Assembly: GCA_037176905.1 (NCBI GenBank)
Contig: JBBBWG010014001.1
Coordinates: 18,290 to 82,289, forward strand
Length of the DNA: 64,000 nt
From: Azolla pinnata
Lineage: Eukaryota; Streptophyta; Polypodiopsida; Salviniales; Salviniaceae
Direction: 5' to 3'
Below the pieces are notes generated by a model. That model saw only the letters and a program-made list of their open reading frames with translations, was not told the DNA's origin and searched no databases. Of this stretch, positions 38,604 through 56,515 are shown in pieces; the first letter of the stretch is position 1; each line of letters opens with the position of its first letter. A program made the translations under genes and the position numbers.

Positions 38604-39485
38604 TTAGTACCATGGTCTAACTGCCTTGCCAGTAGTTTTGGTTGATGTATCTGGCTGCAGACAGATAGACAGATGAAAACATGTCATAAAATAAGCACAG
38701 AGATCCAAAAGAGTAGGGTCATAAAACGTTTATATGAACATTTTAGTGCTCACCTGTTTCACACCTTTAAAGAGACGGCTACGGGGCAGGTTCTTTATCT
38801 TATCGATGATCCGATTCCTTGATTTCGCATTTCTGCGGCTTTCATCACTGTCTGGTGTGCTTGGCTCCAGCAGTTCTTGTTTCTTTACATTCACATCAAG
38901 CGTTTTGCTTTGTACGATCTCGTTGCACTGCTCGTGGAGCATGATTCCTTTATTGAGGGAAGGAGAACATGCATCCTCAGGTTTCACCTCTTCATCCTGG
39001 GGATATGAAGGATTGTGGGTAGAGCTCAGGTCTTCGGCTACTCTAACAAATTCCTCCGAGATTGATGCAAATGGCCGCTCATATTCTTCGATGGATGTGG
39101 ATGCAAATGGACGCTTATGTTCTGCAGACACAGTGCGTTGGGATTGAGCTGAGCCAGACGATGAAGCTTGGCCCTCAAATGGTGATGTAGAAGCTCTGAA
39201 ACCCTGCTTTAACGATGAAAGCAGAGCCTTCTCCAATTCTTTCCTAACATCCTCCAGAGGTTCATGTGGTTTCCTTGTGACTTCCGTGGACAATAATGAT
39301 CGTGGTGTAACAGTATTCTCTATCGGCGACTTGGAATGATCATGGGAAAAGCTAACCGCTCTAGCTTTCGGTACATTAGTCTTCACAGAGATATCCTTTT
39401 TCTCCACTTGTATCTCATAGCTTTGTTCATCATTGTCTGAATTGTAAGGGTCAGCAATATTAACTCACACAACAGAGAGCTCATG

Positions 39486-39535
<50 letters not shown>

Positions 39536-40838
39536 CAATGTAGTTCAATTATGATCTACGAGACCAAAAAAGTAAACGTTTTCATGTGTTACATGTGGAA
39601 ATGAGAATCTATTGCAGAGTGAGAGACAGGGACAGAGAACAGAGTTAGTAAATAAAATGAGTCGATTTGTGGAAGATTGATATGCCATCTCTTATAGCTA
39701 CAAAGGAAAAGCATAAGACCAGCTGACATCTTCGGCCAACTACTTACCAGGAGCAGATGGAATTGCACGAGGCCTGATTGTTGATTTCGGTTGAGCAGTT
39801 CCAAACAATGTTGAGGGTTCATTGGTCAATTCTACAGGATAAAATGTACACATACATTAAGCAAATGCGTTTGCTCTTTCAAGTATGTTTCAAAGATTTG
39901 AGTAGAGGAAATGTTTTTAAAGTTGAATCTGAATAGAATGTCTGGCATTAGATGATTGTTTGATAAATCATTTGGATTTGAATCAAGCGCTTGATGTCTA
40001 ATTGCTTGCAATTATAGCAAGAAAAACTCTAAATCCTCGTCATAAAACTCCAAACTTATATTATTTATTAGCAAGCCCTAAACCTCAATGTAAGCAATAA
40101 ATCCCTAAACCTACATGATTAGCAAATCTCGTTAAGCTGCCATCAATGAGGGAAAAATGCACTTATCTAGAGCTTTATCCGGCAGCTTTCCAGCCTTACT
40201 AAAACCCATAAAGAAGACGTTCTTAGGTGCAATTCTTACTAGCAAACACCATTACGTGATAATCACTGCCAAAGAAAGTTTAAGAATGTTTGAGTTCCAG
40301 ATTCAAACCTCTCAGCCTCACCGACGCACGAGACCGAACTTCTCGTTGTTCTCCTGCATGAGATCAATCCGTTCAATCTATCATGAACATGAAATGATAA
40401 CAAAGTGCTGTCCTTCATAATCATTAATCGACATGCATAAAGGTTTTTACCACTTAAGATGAGGGGATTGTACACATACCGAATCAATCCGAGATGCATA
40501 ACAAAAAATAAAAAATCAGAAGCGCACTGTGCTTTTTTAGATAGTTTGGATCAGTTAAAAATTTTATAATTTTGCCAATTAATACTAAGAAACATTAAGA
40601 TCGTCAAAAAATTACAGCTCTTTATAAGATTACAGCTAAGGCTCATTAGGATGAGGAACTCTTTGACATGCTCTCTTCTCCGATAATTTTAATATGGCAT
40701 GGAGAAGTAAGTGATAAGGCAGCTGAAAGATTGACATAAAAAGAGAGAATTTATAACCTTGATCGAGTATGGAAAGGCATCCAACGCCTGACTCTGATAC
40801 GATGCCTGATCTTCTTCTCCGGTTGACTGGAAGCATTG
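38604..40838 (-). CDS. Unidentified plant protein, N-terminus uncertain
   Basis: Three 3' exons are well supported by phase: 39831-39748, 39436-38754 and 38654-38604. They encode about 270 residues including LTNEPSTLFGTAQPKS, PRAIPSAPDNDEQSYEIQV, a Ser/Glu-rich middle, and a basic end with RNRIIDKIKNLPRSRLFKGV and the terminus GKAVRPWY. Two upstream exons seem likely at about 40,838-40,755 and 40,353-40,322, but I could not link them to the rest in one frame. In one frame they read MLPVNRRRRSGIVSESGVG, in another EEDQASYQSQALDAFPYSIK. A donor at about 40,940 (ACCAAG then GTAATC) may belong to a 5' untranslated exon. No catalytic motif, membrane segment or known domain is visible. The short conserved-looking tail suggests a binding motif. 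Function unknown. The N-terminal splice model may be wrong. Confidence 0.5.
39487..39531. repeat. AG dinucleotide microsatellite
   Basis: An uninterrupted (AG)n run in an intron of the unidentified minus-strand gene. Confidence 0.95.
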
Positions 40839-40839
40839 T

Positions 40840-42474
40840 ATCTAGCAAAAAACAAAGACACAATCCGAATCAACTGATACAAGTAGGAAAGGTGCTACGA
40901 TCATCCTGAATCAGGTGTGAATCAAAGGAATGGATTACCTTGGTCTGGAGGCTCACTCTCCAGAGTTCATATATATCGCCGACAGAAAAGCAGAGAATTC
41001 GCGGTGGAAGGAAGGAAGGAAGGAAGGAAGGAAAGGAAAGGAAGAGCCCTTCGGGATTGATACAAGAGGAGAATGCAGAGCTTCAATCCGTACATGGAGC
41101 ACCAACCATGAGAAGAAAGCAAATCAACAGATCTAAGGGGAAACACAAGAGCTCGAGGTGTATATGAAATCTTACCTCTCTCTGAGCTTTTTTCTGTGCT
41201 CTTTTTTTCCCCCTTGTCTGCTGTCAGAAGAGCTCGTCCCCTTTCCTTATCCCCGTCCCCTGTTCTTCCCTTCTCTGCTCTGTTTCAGGGGGAGAATCCC
41301 TCTTCTGCTATTTCCTCCTGCTTCACATGCTCTGTTTTTTGCTCTGTTTTTTTGTTCTTTCTTCTTCTCTGCACTAATTCTAGTGCAACAATTTTGTTGC
41401 CAAAGTAGTAGAGTCAAAAAAAAAAAGGGAAAGAGGAAGAAGAAGAAGAAAGGTCTCCAAATGCTTGCCACAAAACATGAAAAAAAGATCAACAAATGAA
41501 TGATGTTTTGCAACTACCTAAACCTAACCTATTTCTGTTCTGATGATTGCATGCACACGAATCGAGCCCACGAGAGAGAGAGAGAGAGAGAGAGAGGATC
41601 GAATCACCACCGCCGAGCTCTCCGATCGGGAATCAGAGATGTTCATAAAAAAGGGGAAAGACAGCAGATGGGTTCCTCTTGCGGATCAGCGCTGATCGTA
41701 GGGGGAATCGGAGTCGGCAGCATGTCTTGCCCCCGGTGTCGGAAGGGACGGATCGATCCCGCCCCCCAAGACCATCATCGATTCCAGTTCCAATTCATGC
41801 CGTTGAGGCCCTGATTTTTCTTCGCCGATGTCTGCGCGTGATGTCAACAACCGTATACATACATATATATTCTAAAGGCGTTTCTCGTGATAAGCGAGNN
41901 NNNNNNNNNNNNNNNNNNNNNNNNNNNNNNNNNNNNNNNNNNNNNNNNNNNNNNNNNNNNNNNNNNNNNNNNNNNNNNNNNNNNNNNNNNNNNNNNNNTC
42001 GCCGATGTCTGCGCGTGATGTCAACAACCGTATACATACATATATATTCTAAAGGCGTTTCTCGTGATAAGCGAGCATACAACAATTGTGGAGGAAGGCA
42101 TTTGGATCCTGAGAGAGATAATACCCCAAACCCACCAGAAGCCCCCTCTTCTTCGCTCTTCTACTTGCATCCATCCGAGGCCCGAGCTTTTCTCATCTGC
42201 AGGCGCATCGGCGGCGCGCCCAGAACACAGGGCATTTTAGAGCACGGGCGGGGAATCGATCACGCGAGCTCCGAAGAAGAATCGGCCTTACACATTCTAC
42301 CAAGAAGGTAGATCTTGTTATTGCTTTTAAGTGAGTGAGTAGAAAGTGTACATGTTGCCAGGGTGAACTTGTTGGAGGCCACCTCATTTTGCAATGTACA
42401 CAACATTTACACAACTAGGAGAAATCAAACCAATCTATGTATGGGGAGAGAATTCCAAATTGATGGAGGGTTTT
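40840..42474. other. Intergenic region with microsatellites and an assembly gap
   Basis: Contains a GGAA microsatellite (about 41,009-41,035), a (GA)n run (41,573-41,596), a purine-rich AAGAAG tract (41,429-41,450), and the first assembly gap. No coding gene is supported. Long frames crossing the gap are artefacts. Confidence 0.5.
41822..42075. other. 100-N assembly gap flanked by identical 77-bp sequence
   Basis: Bases 41,822-41,898 and 41,999-42,075 are identical over 77 bp, each starting TCGCCGATGTCTGCGCGTGA and ending TAAGCGAG, on either side of a run of exactly 100 N (41,899-41,998). This is what two overlapping contig ends joined by a default gap look like. A genuine direct repeat cannot be excluded. 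Confidence 0.9.
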
Positions 42475-49062
<6,588 letters not shown>

Positions 49063-52000
49063 TTATTTTGATGCAGGTAACGAGCATAATACCACTTGCT
49101 TTAAGGTGCACCGTGCCACTTCGATGGCGTTCAATTCTCTATACACATCGTTCATCAGAGATGGAAGGAAGAGCTCTTCGACCTAATGTTCCAATTGAAT
49201 AACAAACATCAGTTCCATTGATCCCCTTGCTCAATGATCAGCAAATGCAATTTCACTTGAATAAAATGGTCAATGGTCTCTGCATAAATGAGAAAATCTC
49301 ATTCTTGCATTGGTTATTACCTCGCGCTCGACAGGGTCATAGAAATAATCAAGGTTTTGAAGCGTGTGGAATATCGAGTCGGTCATGTTCTTGAGATACT
49401 TTCTTACATACATTTGCACCTCAACCTAAAACACAATGCCAGCTCTGTCAATACATATATCCATCCATATAGATTCATACGTACATGCTGAGACGCATCC
49501 ATCAATACATAATGGCATTCACATATTTTCTGTTTAACGTTGGAGACCATTTGGCCTGGAAGATGTAATCACATGAGGAAAAATAATAATCAAAAGCAGA
49601 ATTTTTTTTATTAACCTTCTCTTTGGTTTTCTGCTCTTCTGCTAGCCTCTTCTTTTCTTCTTCGATGCGTTTCTTTTTCTCTTCAATTATCCTCCTCTCC
49701 ACGGCTTCCATTCTTTGAGTGGCAACAAGCTCGGCAGCACGGATTTGCTCAAAGTGTTCCTAAAACGCACATGGACCGAGTGCCCATGTTTTTCTTTAGG
49801 CACATATTGGGAAAGAAAATCAGAAAGAAAGATCATTTTATGCTGTGGCACTATCGTGATCAATACCTTTGTTTAGCTTTTTTGCTTATAAAGGGCATAC
49901 CCAATGTAAGCCAGCTGGTCTGTTTTACTAAGCCATGCAAGTAACCCCCGTTCAAATCTGGCTATATGCATTAGTCTACTAGATTCCCTTGAAGAAAACA
50001 GGGGTTCTAGAAGCTTCTGTTCATCCAAAACAGCATTGAGTTTGGAGAAAAACAGGAAGAAGAAGAAGAAGAATCCGGAATACTTGGTAGGCGTGAAGAT
50101 TTGCGATTTGTTTCTCCTCCATGACTTCCATGATCGCTTGCTCCAACGTTCTTCCTACCAGCACTTCTATCATTGGCTCCACTTCCTCGTCGAAATCAAA
50201 CAGATCCCCTTCTTCTATCTGGAGAATCAAAAGAAAGTAATGGGAACAATCATGACAAACCCAATAACTCAATCAGGCTAGCTCCACAATTGCATGTCTC
50301 GGAGGAGTGTAGGGATTTCTTCATCGTATACTTCACACCAAACAGATCAATGACATGAGGGCTGTTGTGCACAAAACATTTTAAGTTTGTGATTTTTGTG
50401 CACTACATGCTAATAGAACAAACTCACATCGTTCAGGAGAAGGTTAGATAGAGCTGGGCAGTTGACAGGTATACCTGAGTCCCAGCATCGGGACCTGACT
50501 TCTGAGGAATAAAAAGTGGTGTTGGTGGTCGATCCAGGAAGGCATCTGTTTGTGTATTTACATCGTATTCGGCGAGCTTCTCGACAAATTCCTCCAAGTA
50601 TGCATCCGTCTGACATGCATATGTATGAAAATTTTACCAATCTTAGTGTGGATCCATTTCATTTCACTAGAATCATTTACATATGTAATAATCTTTTCCT
50701 GCAGATACGGGAATATTTCCAACCCAACGCACAAAGAGCACCTGTATATCTAAATGCTTCCTTGTTGTGGTTGGTTCACTTGATGCAACTCGTGCTTTCT
50801 GTGCTGGTTTGGGGATCGGCTTAGCTGGCTTTTTCAATGTAGATGCTTCATTATGTGATTGCTCCAGCTGTGACAGCAAGAGAGAAATGCAAAGTATGAA
50901 CAAATGTAAGGCTCGACTATCAAATTGTATGTGTGAAAGGATCTTGGATGGATCAAAGAGAATGAGAAATTCTTCGATGAAAAACTGGAATGCCCTTAAC
51001 CCACGTGGTTAATCATATACAAACACACATGTTTATACTAAATTTCCCCTCTTTTGATAAAGACCCTAATTTAAAGAACACTGATAAGAATCATTGCTTT
51101 CATGCTCAAAACTCCATTGGCCAGCGCTCTATGATTGATGATTCATGAGTAGACAAATAATAGCTGCTGTATAGTCATTTGGCAAACCTACACAAAACCC
51201 ATCAAACATTGAGCATAATCTCTTGATGCTCGAAATATGGAGCCATTTTCAGATGAATGAATCATTCTCATAGGCCTAGTGCAGCCATCCGGTAGATGTT
51301 AACTCTCTGTTTTGTTTTAAGCCATCTGATCCAGATCCATATTTCATATATTTGGTCTTTGGATGAGAAAACACATCGACCTATCTATCAATTTACCCAT
51401 CAAGATGAGAGAACCTGAGTTTGTTCCTTGCCATCGACTTCACCCTGGATTTCATCAAATGTTATACCTTGGCACGCCTCTCATAGACTTAATAACACAT
51501 CCATCCATCCATGTCCATTCAAAACAAAATGCAAATAATCTAGAAACAGATACAACAAACTGTACTAAGGAAATCTAAAAAGAAAAATCGGTAACAAAAT
51601 GCAAGTAAACTAGAAACAAATCAAACGAACTGCATTCGAGAAACCTTAAAAACAAAATAACAGTTTGCATCAGAATCAGATTGCTTTTCTTTTAGATAAA
51701 AGCAGAGAAAAAGAAGGAAATTTAGGGAGACGAAGCTAGAAATGCCAGGAAAAATGTAGATAAAAAATTAGCAAAAGACAGAACGTAATGCAGAAACCAG
51801 CAGATGAAAAAAAGAGCAGGAAAGAAACAGACGAGAAACGACTAACCGTAGCATTTCGATGGTGGGCCGACTGAGTAGAGCCTCGGACAACACGGGGATC
51901 GAACATGAGGTTGAGCATTCTGCCCCGATACTTCTTGCTGTGTTTGGCATTGTGCTCATCGGGATCTTGCTGAGGATGGGGATGCGGATGCGGATGGGGA

Positions 52001-52122
52001 TGGGGATGAGGGCGAGGATGGGGATGCGGATGCGCAGGAGGAGGAAGGCGAGGATTGGGGTGCGATGGAGGAAGACGGGTATGAGTTTCTCCTTTGGAAG
52101 AAGGAGAAGAGGAAGAAACCAT
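49063..52122 (-). CDS. RSP3: Radial spoke protein 3 (flagellar axoneme)
   Basis: Seven exons in transcript order, all phase 0: 52122-51847, 50867-50742, 50609-50475, 50218-50084, 49759-49616, 49425-49321 and 49182-49063, giving 346 residues. Family hallmarks run in order. LMFDPRVVRGST falls near residue 75. TQTDAFLDRPPTPLFIPQKS (153-172) leads into GTQIEEGDLFDFDEEVEP (177-194). VLVGRTLEQAIMEVMEE (197-213) is the amphipathic region that docks RIIa-like spoke proteins. A coiled coil spans about 225-272 (ELVATQRMEAVERRIIEEKK), and LDYFYDPVERE is followed by VEELFLPSL. RSP3 anchors radial spokes to outer-doublet microtubules and is an A-kinase anchoring protein in algae and animals. In plants it should be needed only in motile sperm. 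The N-terminus carries an unusual His-Pro run (residues 30-49). The protein is shorter than the algal one of about 516 residues, mainly at the C-terminus. Confidence 0.93.
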
Positions 52123-54784
52123 ATCCCCTGATCGCCGAAAGAAACAGAATCTCTCTATCTCTCTCTCTCTCTCGATCTCTGTCTCTGTCTCTGTCTCTGT
52201 CTATCTACCTACACATCTTCCCTGCTGCCGCCATGCCTCGGGCTCCTGCGTTTCTCTGATGCGATCGAAGAAGGAAAGACAGAGAAATGGACATGGCGGG
52301 TCGGATCACAGAAACCCTCCCCTGTTTCGCAGAAGAGGAAAATGGATCCAAGAAAAACTGAAAAAAACCGCTTTTCCACAAACTCTCTTCAGTTTTCTTC
52401 TGTCTCNNNNNNNNNNNNNNNNNNNNNNNNNNNNNNNNNNNNNNNNNNNNNNNNNNNNNNNNNNNNNNNNNNNNNNNNNNNNNNNNNNNNNNNNNNNNNN
52501 NNNNNNGTTCGACGAACTGCTCGCCAGAATCGCATCGGCTGTGGGAAGTCGTTCGACGAACTGCTTGGAAGTCGTTTGATGAATTGCCCACCCGAAAGCT
52601 CGCCTGACTCAAGCTGGTGTGACGAGTAATTGAGCTGTGGAAGTTATTCGACGAATTGCTTGGAAGTCGTTCGATGAACTGCTTGGAAGTCGTTTGACGA
52701 ATTGCCCACCATAAAGCGATGAGTAATCGATCGCGAACGCGACCGGAACTGCGTTCGGAGCTCGACGCCACACGACCCACGAACGCTTTCTCGTTCGTGA
52801 GCTCAAAAGGTTTATTCTTCCTTAGTCTTTTCGTGACCATGTTAAAACTTGAACGAGTCCACTATACCTGGAAACAGCTGTAGATCCCATGTCTCGCGTA
52901 ACCATATCCTGGAACACTGCTTCTAAAGGATAGTGGGAATGGCATTCGATCGTAATGACGGTAACCAAATTCACTTGCGGATCTTGTTGTTGTTTCTCGC
53001 TTTTATGACTAAAAAAACTGTGCAACTTGGCCCAAGTGGCCTTTCCGAATCGATCTTGCTCGAGACGACGATCGATGCCAGAACTTGGGCACGGTTTCTA
53101 ATCCGTTGGGCGGAAGATCGAGGGGCAGTGTGAGACAATCACCATCAAAGCTTCGCAACTTTCGCTCGAGGAATGTGTTTGATGATGGAGATCGAATGCG
53201 AATCCTCCCCTCCCCGCTTTTAAAGATCGAGATAATGCAACATGTTTTGTTTAAGGGATTTTTGATCCTCGTTTGATCCAAAGGACGCCTTTACGAAGAA
53301 GGTGCAAATAAACAAAGAAGCACCGCTTCGAAGCTTTTCTGAGCCATGGTAATCGAGACAAAGATTAGCTTTACGGAGCCCCTCTGTGTAAACAATGGCA
53401 ACTGTTATAACTAGGAAACAGTAAAGATGTCTGGCCTTTACAAGCATCGAAGGGCTGATTGCGATGATACGATTTGCCCTTCTGATGGACGGTGTGGGGG
53501 GGAATAATCGATCGCGTCACGCGCGAAGATGAAAGCTTCCGATCGGTTTCTAATCGCCATTGGGATTAAACAAGTTGCTTATGTTTGAGTAAATAGATCC
53601 TCCGAATTCCTTTTGCGCAAGTGGGGGGGTTGCAAAATAATGGCGAATAATCGGCCCATCTGTTCACATTCCACTCTGTGGAGATCGAAAACCACTTCGA
53701 TGCATCGTGATTCTTGTTGCCCGTTGAAAATGCGAGGAAAGTTCGGGGGCCTTTTTCTAGGATGGTTCGGAGGCCTTTTTCTAGGATGGTTCGGTTACGA
53801 CCTCTCGTTAGGTTAGAAAAAGAGGCTTATCCTTGCATTAGTTATGAAGAAAGCTTCGATTTTGTTGTACGGAAACTTGCTTCGCCAAGATCAGCCAGCT
53901 ACTAGCACCACAACTAGTATCCCACAACTACACACTATTGTGGATCTACTAATGATGAGCAATATTTGGAGAGAAGATTTGAATGGAATAAGGGTGATTC
54001 ATAACCGCACCAACCACCCCCAAGCGAAGAAGGACTGAAAACGAATCCAGAAGACCATCTGTGTGCCATAATACACCTGATATGTTTCGATCGCATCCAG
54101 AGTGTGTTGCTTTGCCGCAAACAATCGTGGTAATGGAGTCTGGTCGATCGATCTGCCGAGTTTGCTTGCTTGCTTGCTTGGCACAGAAGCCATATACGAC
54201 GACCATTTCTTCCTCTTCTAGGAAAAGCTCCAGGGAATCTTATGATTGTTGTTGTTGTCGTTGTTGCCGTTGCTCACATTCCCCGCAAAAACACACAGAG
54301 GAGGAGGGGGGAGAAGCTCTCCATCAATCATTTGCCTGTGGTCCACGAACCGAATCGGACATGGGTAGCTAGCTTTGCAAACGTGAGAAACCTGCTTCGA
54401 TCGATCGATGGATCGGGAACCTCAGCCCCAGAAATTGCGTGCAGATGAGGCCAGATCAGGAGGTCAGGTGGATGATGGGGGTTCAAAGCTGGCGAGGAAG
54501 ATTGCGATACGACTGGGATGTCGTCAAAGTTATGAGACCAAAATACAGACATATACCGATACAGACACAGGGACACAAACATATACAGATACAGACACAG
54601 ACATACAGATACGGACATAGACCTGAGAGCAGTGTTTTTTTGGGTCTGGTTTTCTTGACCTTAGAACAAGAGTCTTTCTCTCCCAAAGACACTTTCTTTG
54701 CTCTGCACTTTTTTCTCTTTTTTCTTTTTTGACCGTTTTGTTCGTTGGGAGAGACAAGAGTTTTTTTTAACGTTGAAAAAGAAT
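52123..54784. other. Intergenic region with second assembly gap and minisatellite
   Basis: Holds the RSP3 promoter, a CT-rich microsatellite (about 52,150-52,200), the 100-N gap at 52,407-52,506, a minisatellite (52,507-52,715), and a 12-bp ACAGATACAGAC-like repeat (about 54,545-54,615). No coding gene is supported. Confidence 0.5.
52407..52715. repeat. Assembly gap bordering a 23-bp minisatellite
   Basis: A run of 100 N (52,407-52,506) is followed by about eight imperfect units of GGAAGTCGTTCGACGAACTG plus CTT, some fused to TTGCCCACC. The gap probably reflects failure to assemble through this array. Its true size is unknown. Confidence 0.85.
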
Positions 54785-56515
54785 ATGAAGAGTGTGTATA
54801 AGAAGAAGAAGAAGAAGAAGAAGAGGTTCTCCAAATGTGAAGGGAACAAGAAGAGCACATCAAAATTGACCATGGACATAGCCAAGCATCAGCCCAATTC
54901 ATCATCCTCATCATCATCATCTTCTTCTTCATCATCATCATCATCTTCTTCCTCTTCTGAATCTGATTTCTCCATGATTCTTGCCTCATCTGAAAGGCAG
55001 AGCTTCACCATGGCTGGGCCCTTTGAAGCTGCCCAGCAGCACCAAGATCAAGAAGCTGCGGCGAGGAAGCTGTCGCATCTCCTCGTCGCCACCATGTCGG
55101 CCGACCCGAGCGTGAAGGCGACGGTGTCGGCGGGCGGCCGCGTGTTCTCCGCGCACCACGGGGATCGCAAGATTAGGGTTTGGACAAAAGCCCACGACGA
55201 GGCGGGAGAAGATTCAGAAGATGGAGATTCAGAAGATGGAGAAGAAGCCGGGAAGGAGATTCAGAAGAAGAGGATGAATCCCCTGCACAAGAATCTGAAG
55301 AAGAAGCAGCTTTGCTCCATGCCCAAGAGGCTGGATTGCTTGATGAAGAGCCTCTCGCGGAGGAATTACGTGCGAGTGCGGCGGCACGTGAAGAGGCTGT
55401 GGATCGAGCACTCGGACACCGTTTCGTGCCTTGCGGCGGCGGCTGGTGGCCGGCGGCGGAGGATCGATCCCGACGAGGAGCGCTTGTACTCGGGCTCGTG
55501 GGACAAGTCGGTGAAGGTGTGGAGGCTCCGCGACCTCAAGTGCGTGGAGGCGTTCCGGGCGCACGACGACGCGGTGCATGCGCTTGTGCTCGGGATCGAT
55601 GGCTTCCTCTACACGAGCTCCTCGGACGGCGCGATCAAGGTGTGGACGCGGCGGCAACGCCATCGATCCGATCGCGGCAAGCCCCCGTGGTTTGCATTGC
55701 CGAATCCGATGAAGAAGAAGGAGGAGGAGGAGGAGGAGGAGGAGGAGGAGGAGAAGAAGAAGAAGAAGAAGCAAATGGGCATGGAACATGTGTGCATCGC
55801 CACGCTTCGTGGAGTGGCCTCGCCGGCTTCTGTGAATTCGTTAGCTCTTCTCGATGGCAATGGCGGCCGCGACCCGCTCCTCTTCTCGGGCGCTTCCGAT
55901 GGCTTCGTGCGCGTTTGGGGCCGCGGCAACGGCGATCCCCACATCGGCGAGCTCCGCGCCTCGTTCCGCGCCCACAAGCTGCCCGTCTTGTGCTTGTGCA
56001 TCGCCGCCGTGGGCGGGGCCGATGTCCTCCTCGCCGGCTCCGCGGACAAGACGGTGTCCATATGGACGATCGATCGCGCCCACGGAAATAACAACAATCC
56101 GAAGAAGCTCGATCGCGATGACAACGACGACGGTGGTGGTGGAGGTGGTGGTGGTGGTGATGTGATGCCCAGAAGCAGCAACACTTGCATGCCCACGAGG
56201 ATTGTCATCGGTCCCGATCGTGTGAAACCGAGGAGGTCAAGCTGCCGCGTCGGCGACGATCCTGGCCCCGATCCTGGCCCCGATCCTGGCCCCGATCCCG
56301 CCCATCGGGCTCTGGCCGAAGGCAGACATGATCCGCCCTCCGCCCACGGACATCGTGCACGCCTCCGCCTCGCCGGCGTTCTCCGAGGCCACGATCGCCC
56401 CGTCAAGTCCATCTCCGTCGCCCGGCGCCGCGCTGCCGCCTGCATCGTCCACACTCAGAGCGCTGATGGGATCGTCCGAGTTTGGTCGCTCTCGCACTCG
56501 GACGCTTTTGATTGA
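54785..56515 (+). CDS. JINGUBANG-like WD40-repeat protein, intronless
   Basis: A single exon of 576 residues. Six to seven WD40 blades are visible: GGRVFSAHHGDRKIRVWTKA, then LYSGSWDKSVKVWRLRD after HSDTVSCLA, FLYTSSSDGAIKVWTRR after AHDDAVHALV, LLFSGASDGFVRVWGRG, LLAGSADKTVSIWTID after AHKLPVLCL, and HTQSADGIVRVWSLS after RGHDRPVKS. Blade order and wording match the plant JINGUBANG (JGB) family, one member of which represses pollen germination. The molecular partner is unknown. Odd features are a poly-Lys and poly-Ser start, an acidic Glu/Lys run between blades (near 55,715-55,770), a Gly run and a DPGP repeat. A second in-frame ATG at 54,872 sits in a better initiation context (GACCATGG) and would remove the Lys run. 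Confidence 0.8.
   Translation: MKSVYKKKKKKKKRFSKCEGNKKSTSKLTMDIAKHQPNSSSSSSSSSSSSSSSSSSSSESDFSMILASSERQSFTMAGPFEAAQQHQDQEAAARKLSHLLVATMSADPSVKATVSAGGRVFSAHHGDRKIRVWTKAHDEAGEDSEDGDSEDGEEAGKEIQKKRMNPLHKNLKKKQLCSMPKRLDCLMKSLSRRNYVRVRRHVKRLWIEHSDTVSCLAAAAGGRRRRIDPDEERLYSGSWDKSVKVWRLRDLKCVEAFRAHDDAVHALVLGIDGFLYTSSSDGAIKVWTRRQRHRSDRGKPPWFALPNPMKKKEEEEEEEEEEEKKKKKKQMGMEHVCIATLRGVASPASVNSLALLDGNGGRDPLLFSGASDGFVRVWGRGNGDPHIGELRASFRAHKLPVLCLCIAAVGGADVLLAGSADKTVSIWTIDRAHGNNNNPKKLDRDDNDDGGGGGGGGGDVMPRSSNTCMPTRIVIGPDRVKPRRSSCRVGDDPGPDPGPDPGPDPAHRALAEGRHDPPSAHGHRARLRLAGVLRGHDRPVKSISVARRRAAACIVHTQSADGIVRVWSLSHSDAFD

Noticed and set aside
41679-42311. 210-residue frame crossing the first N gap
   Set aside because: It spans 34 unknown residues and includes the duplicated contig end. 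It is an assembly artefact.
52205-52840. 211-residue frame crossing the second N gap
   Set aside because: It is translated minisatellite and N run with no support as a gene.
55180-56091. 303-residue second plus-strand frame in the WD40 gene
   Set aside because: It is an out-of-phase shadow of the WD40 coding region with Arg/Glu-rich low complexity.
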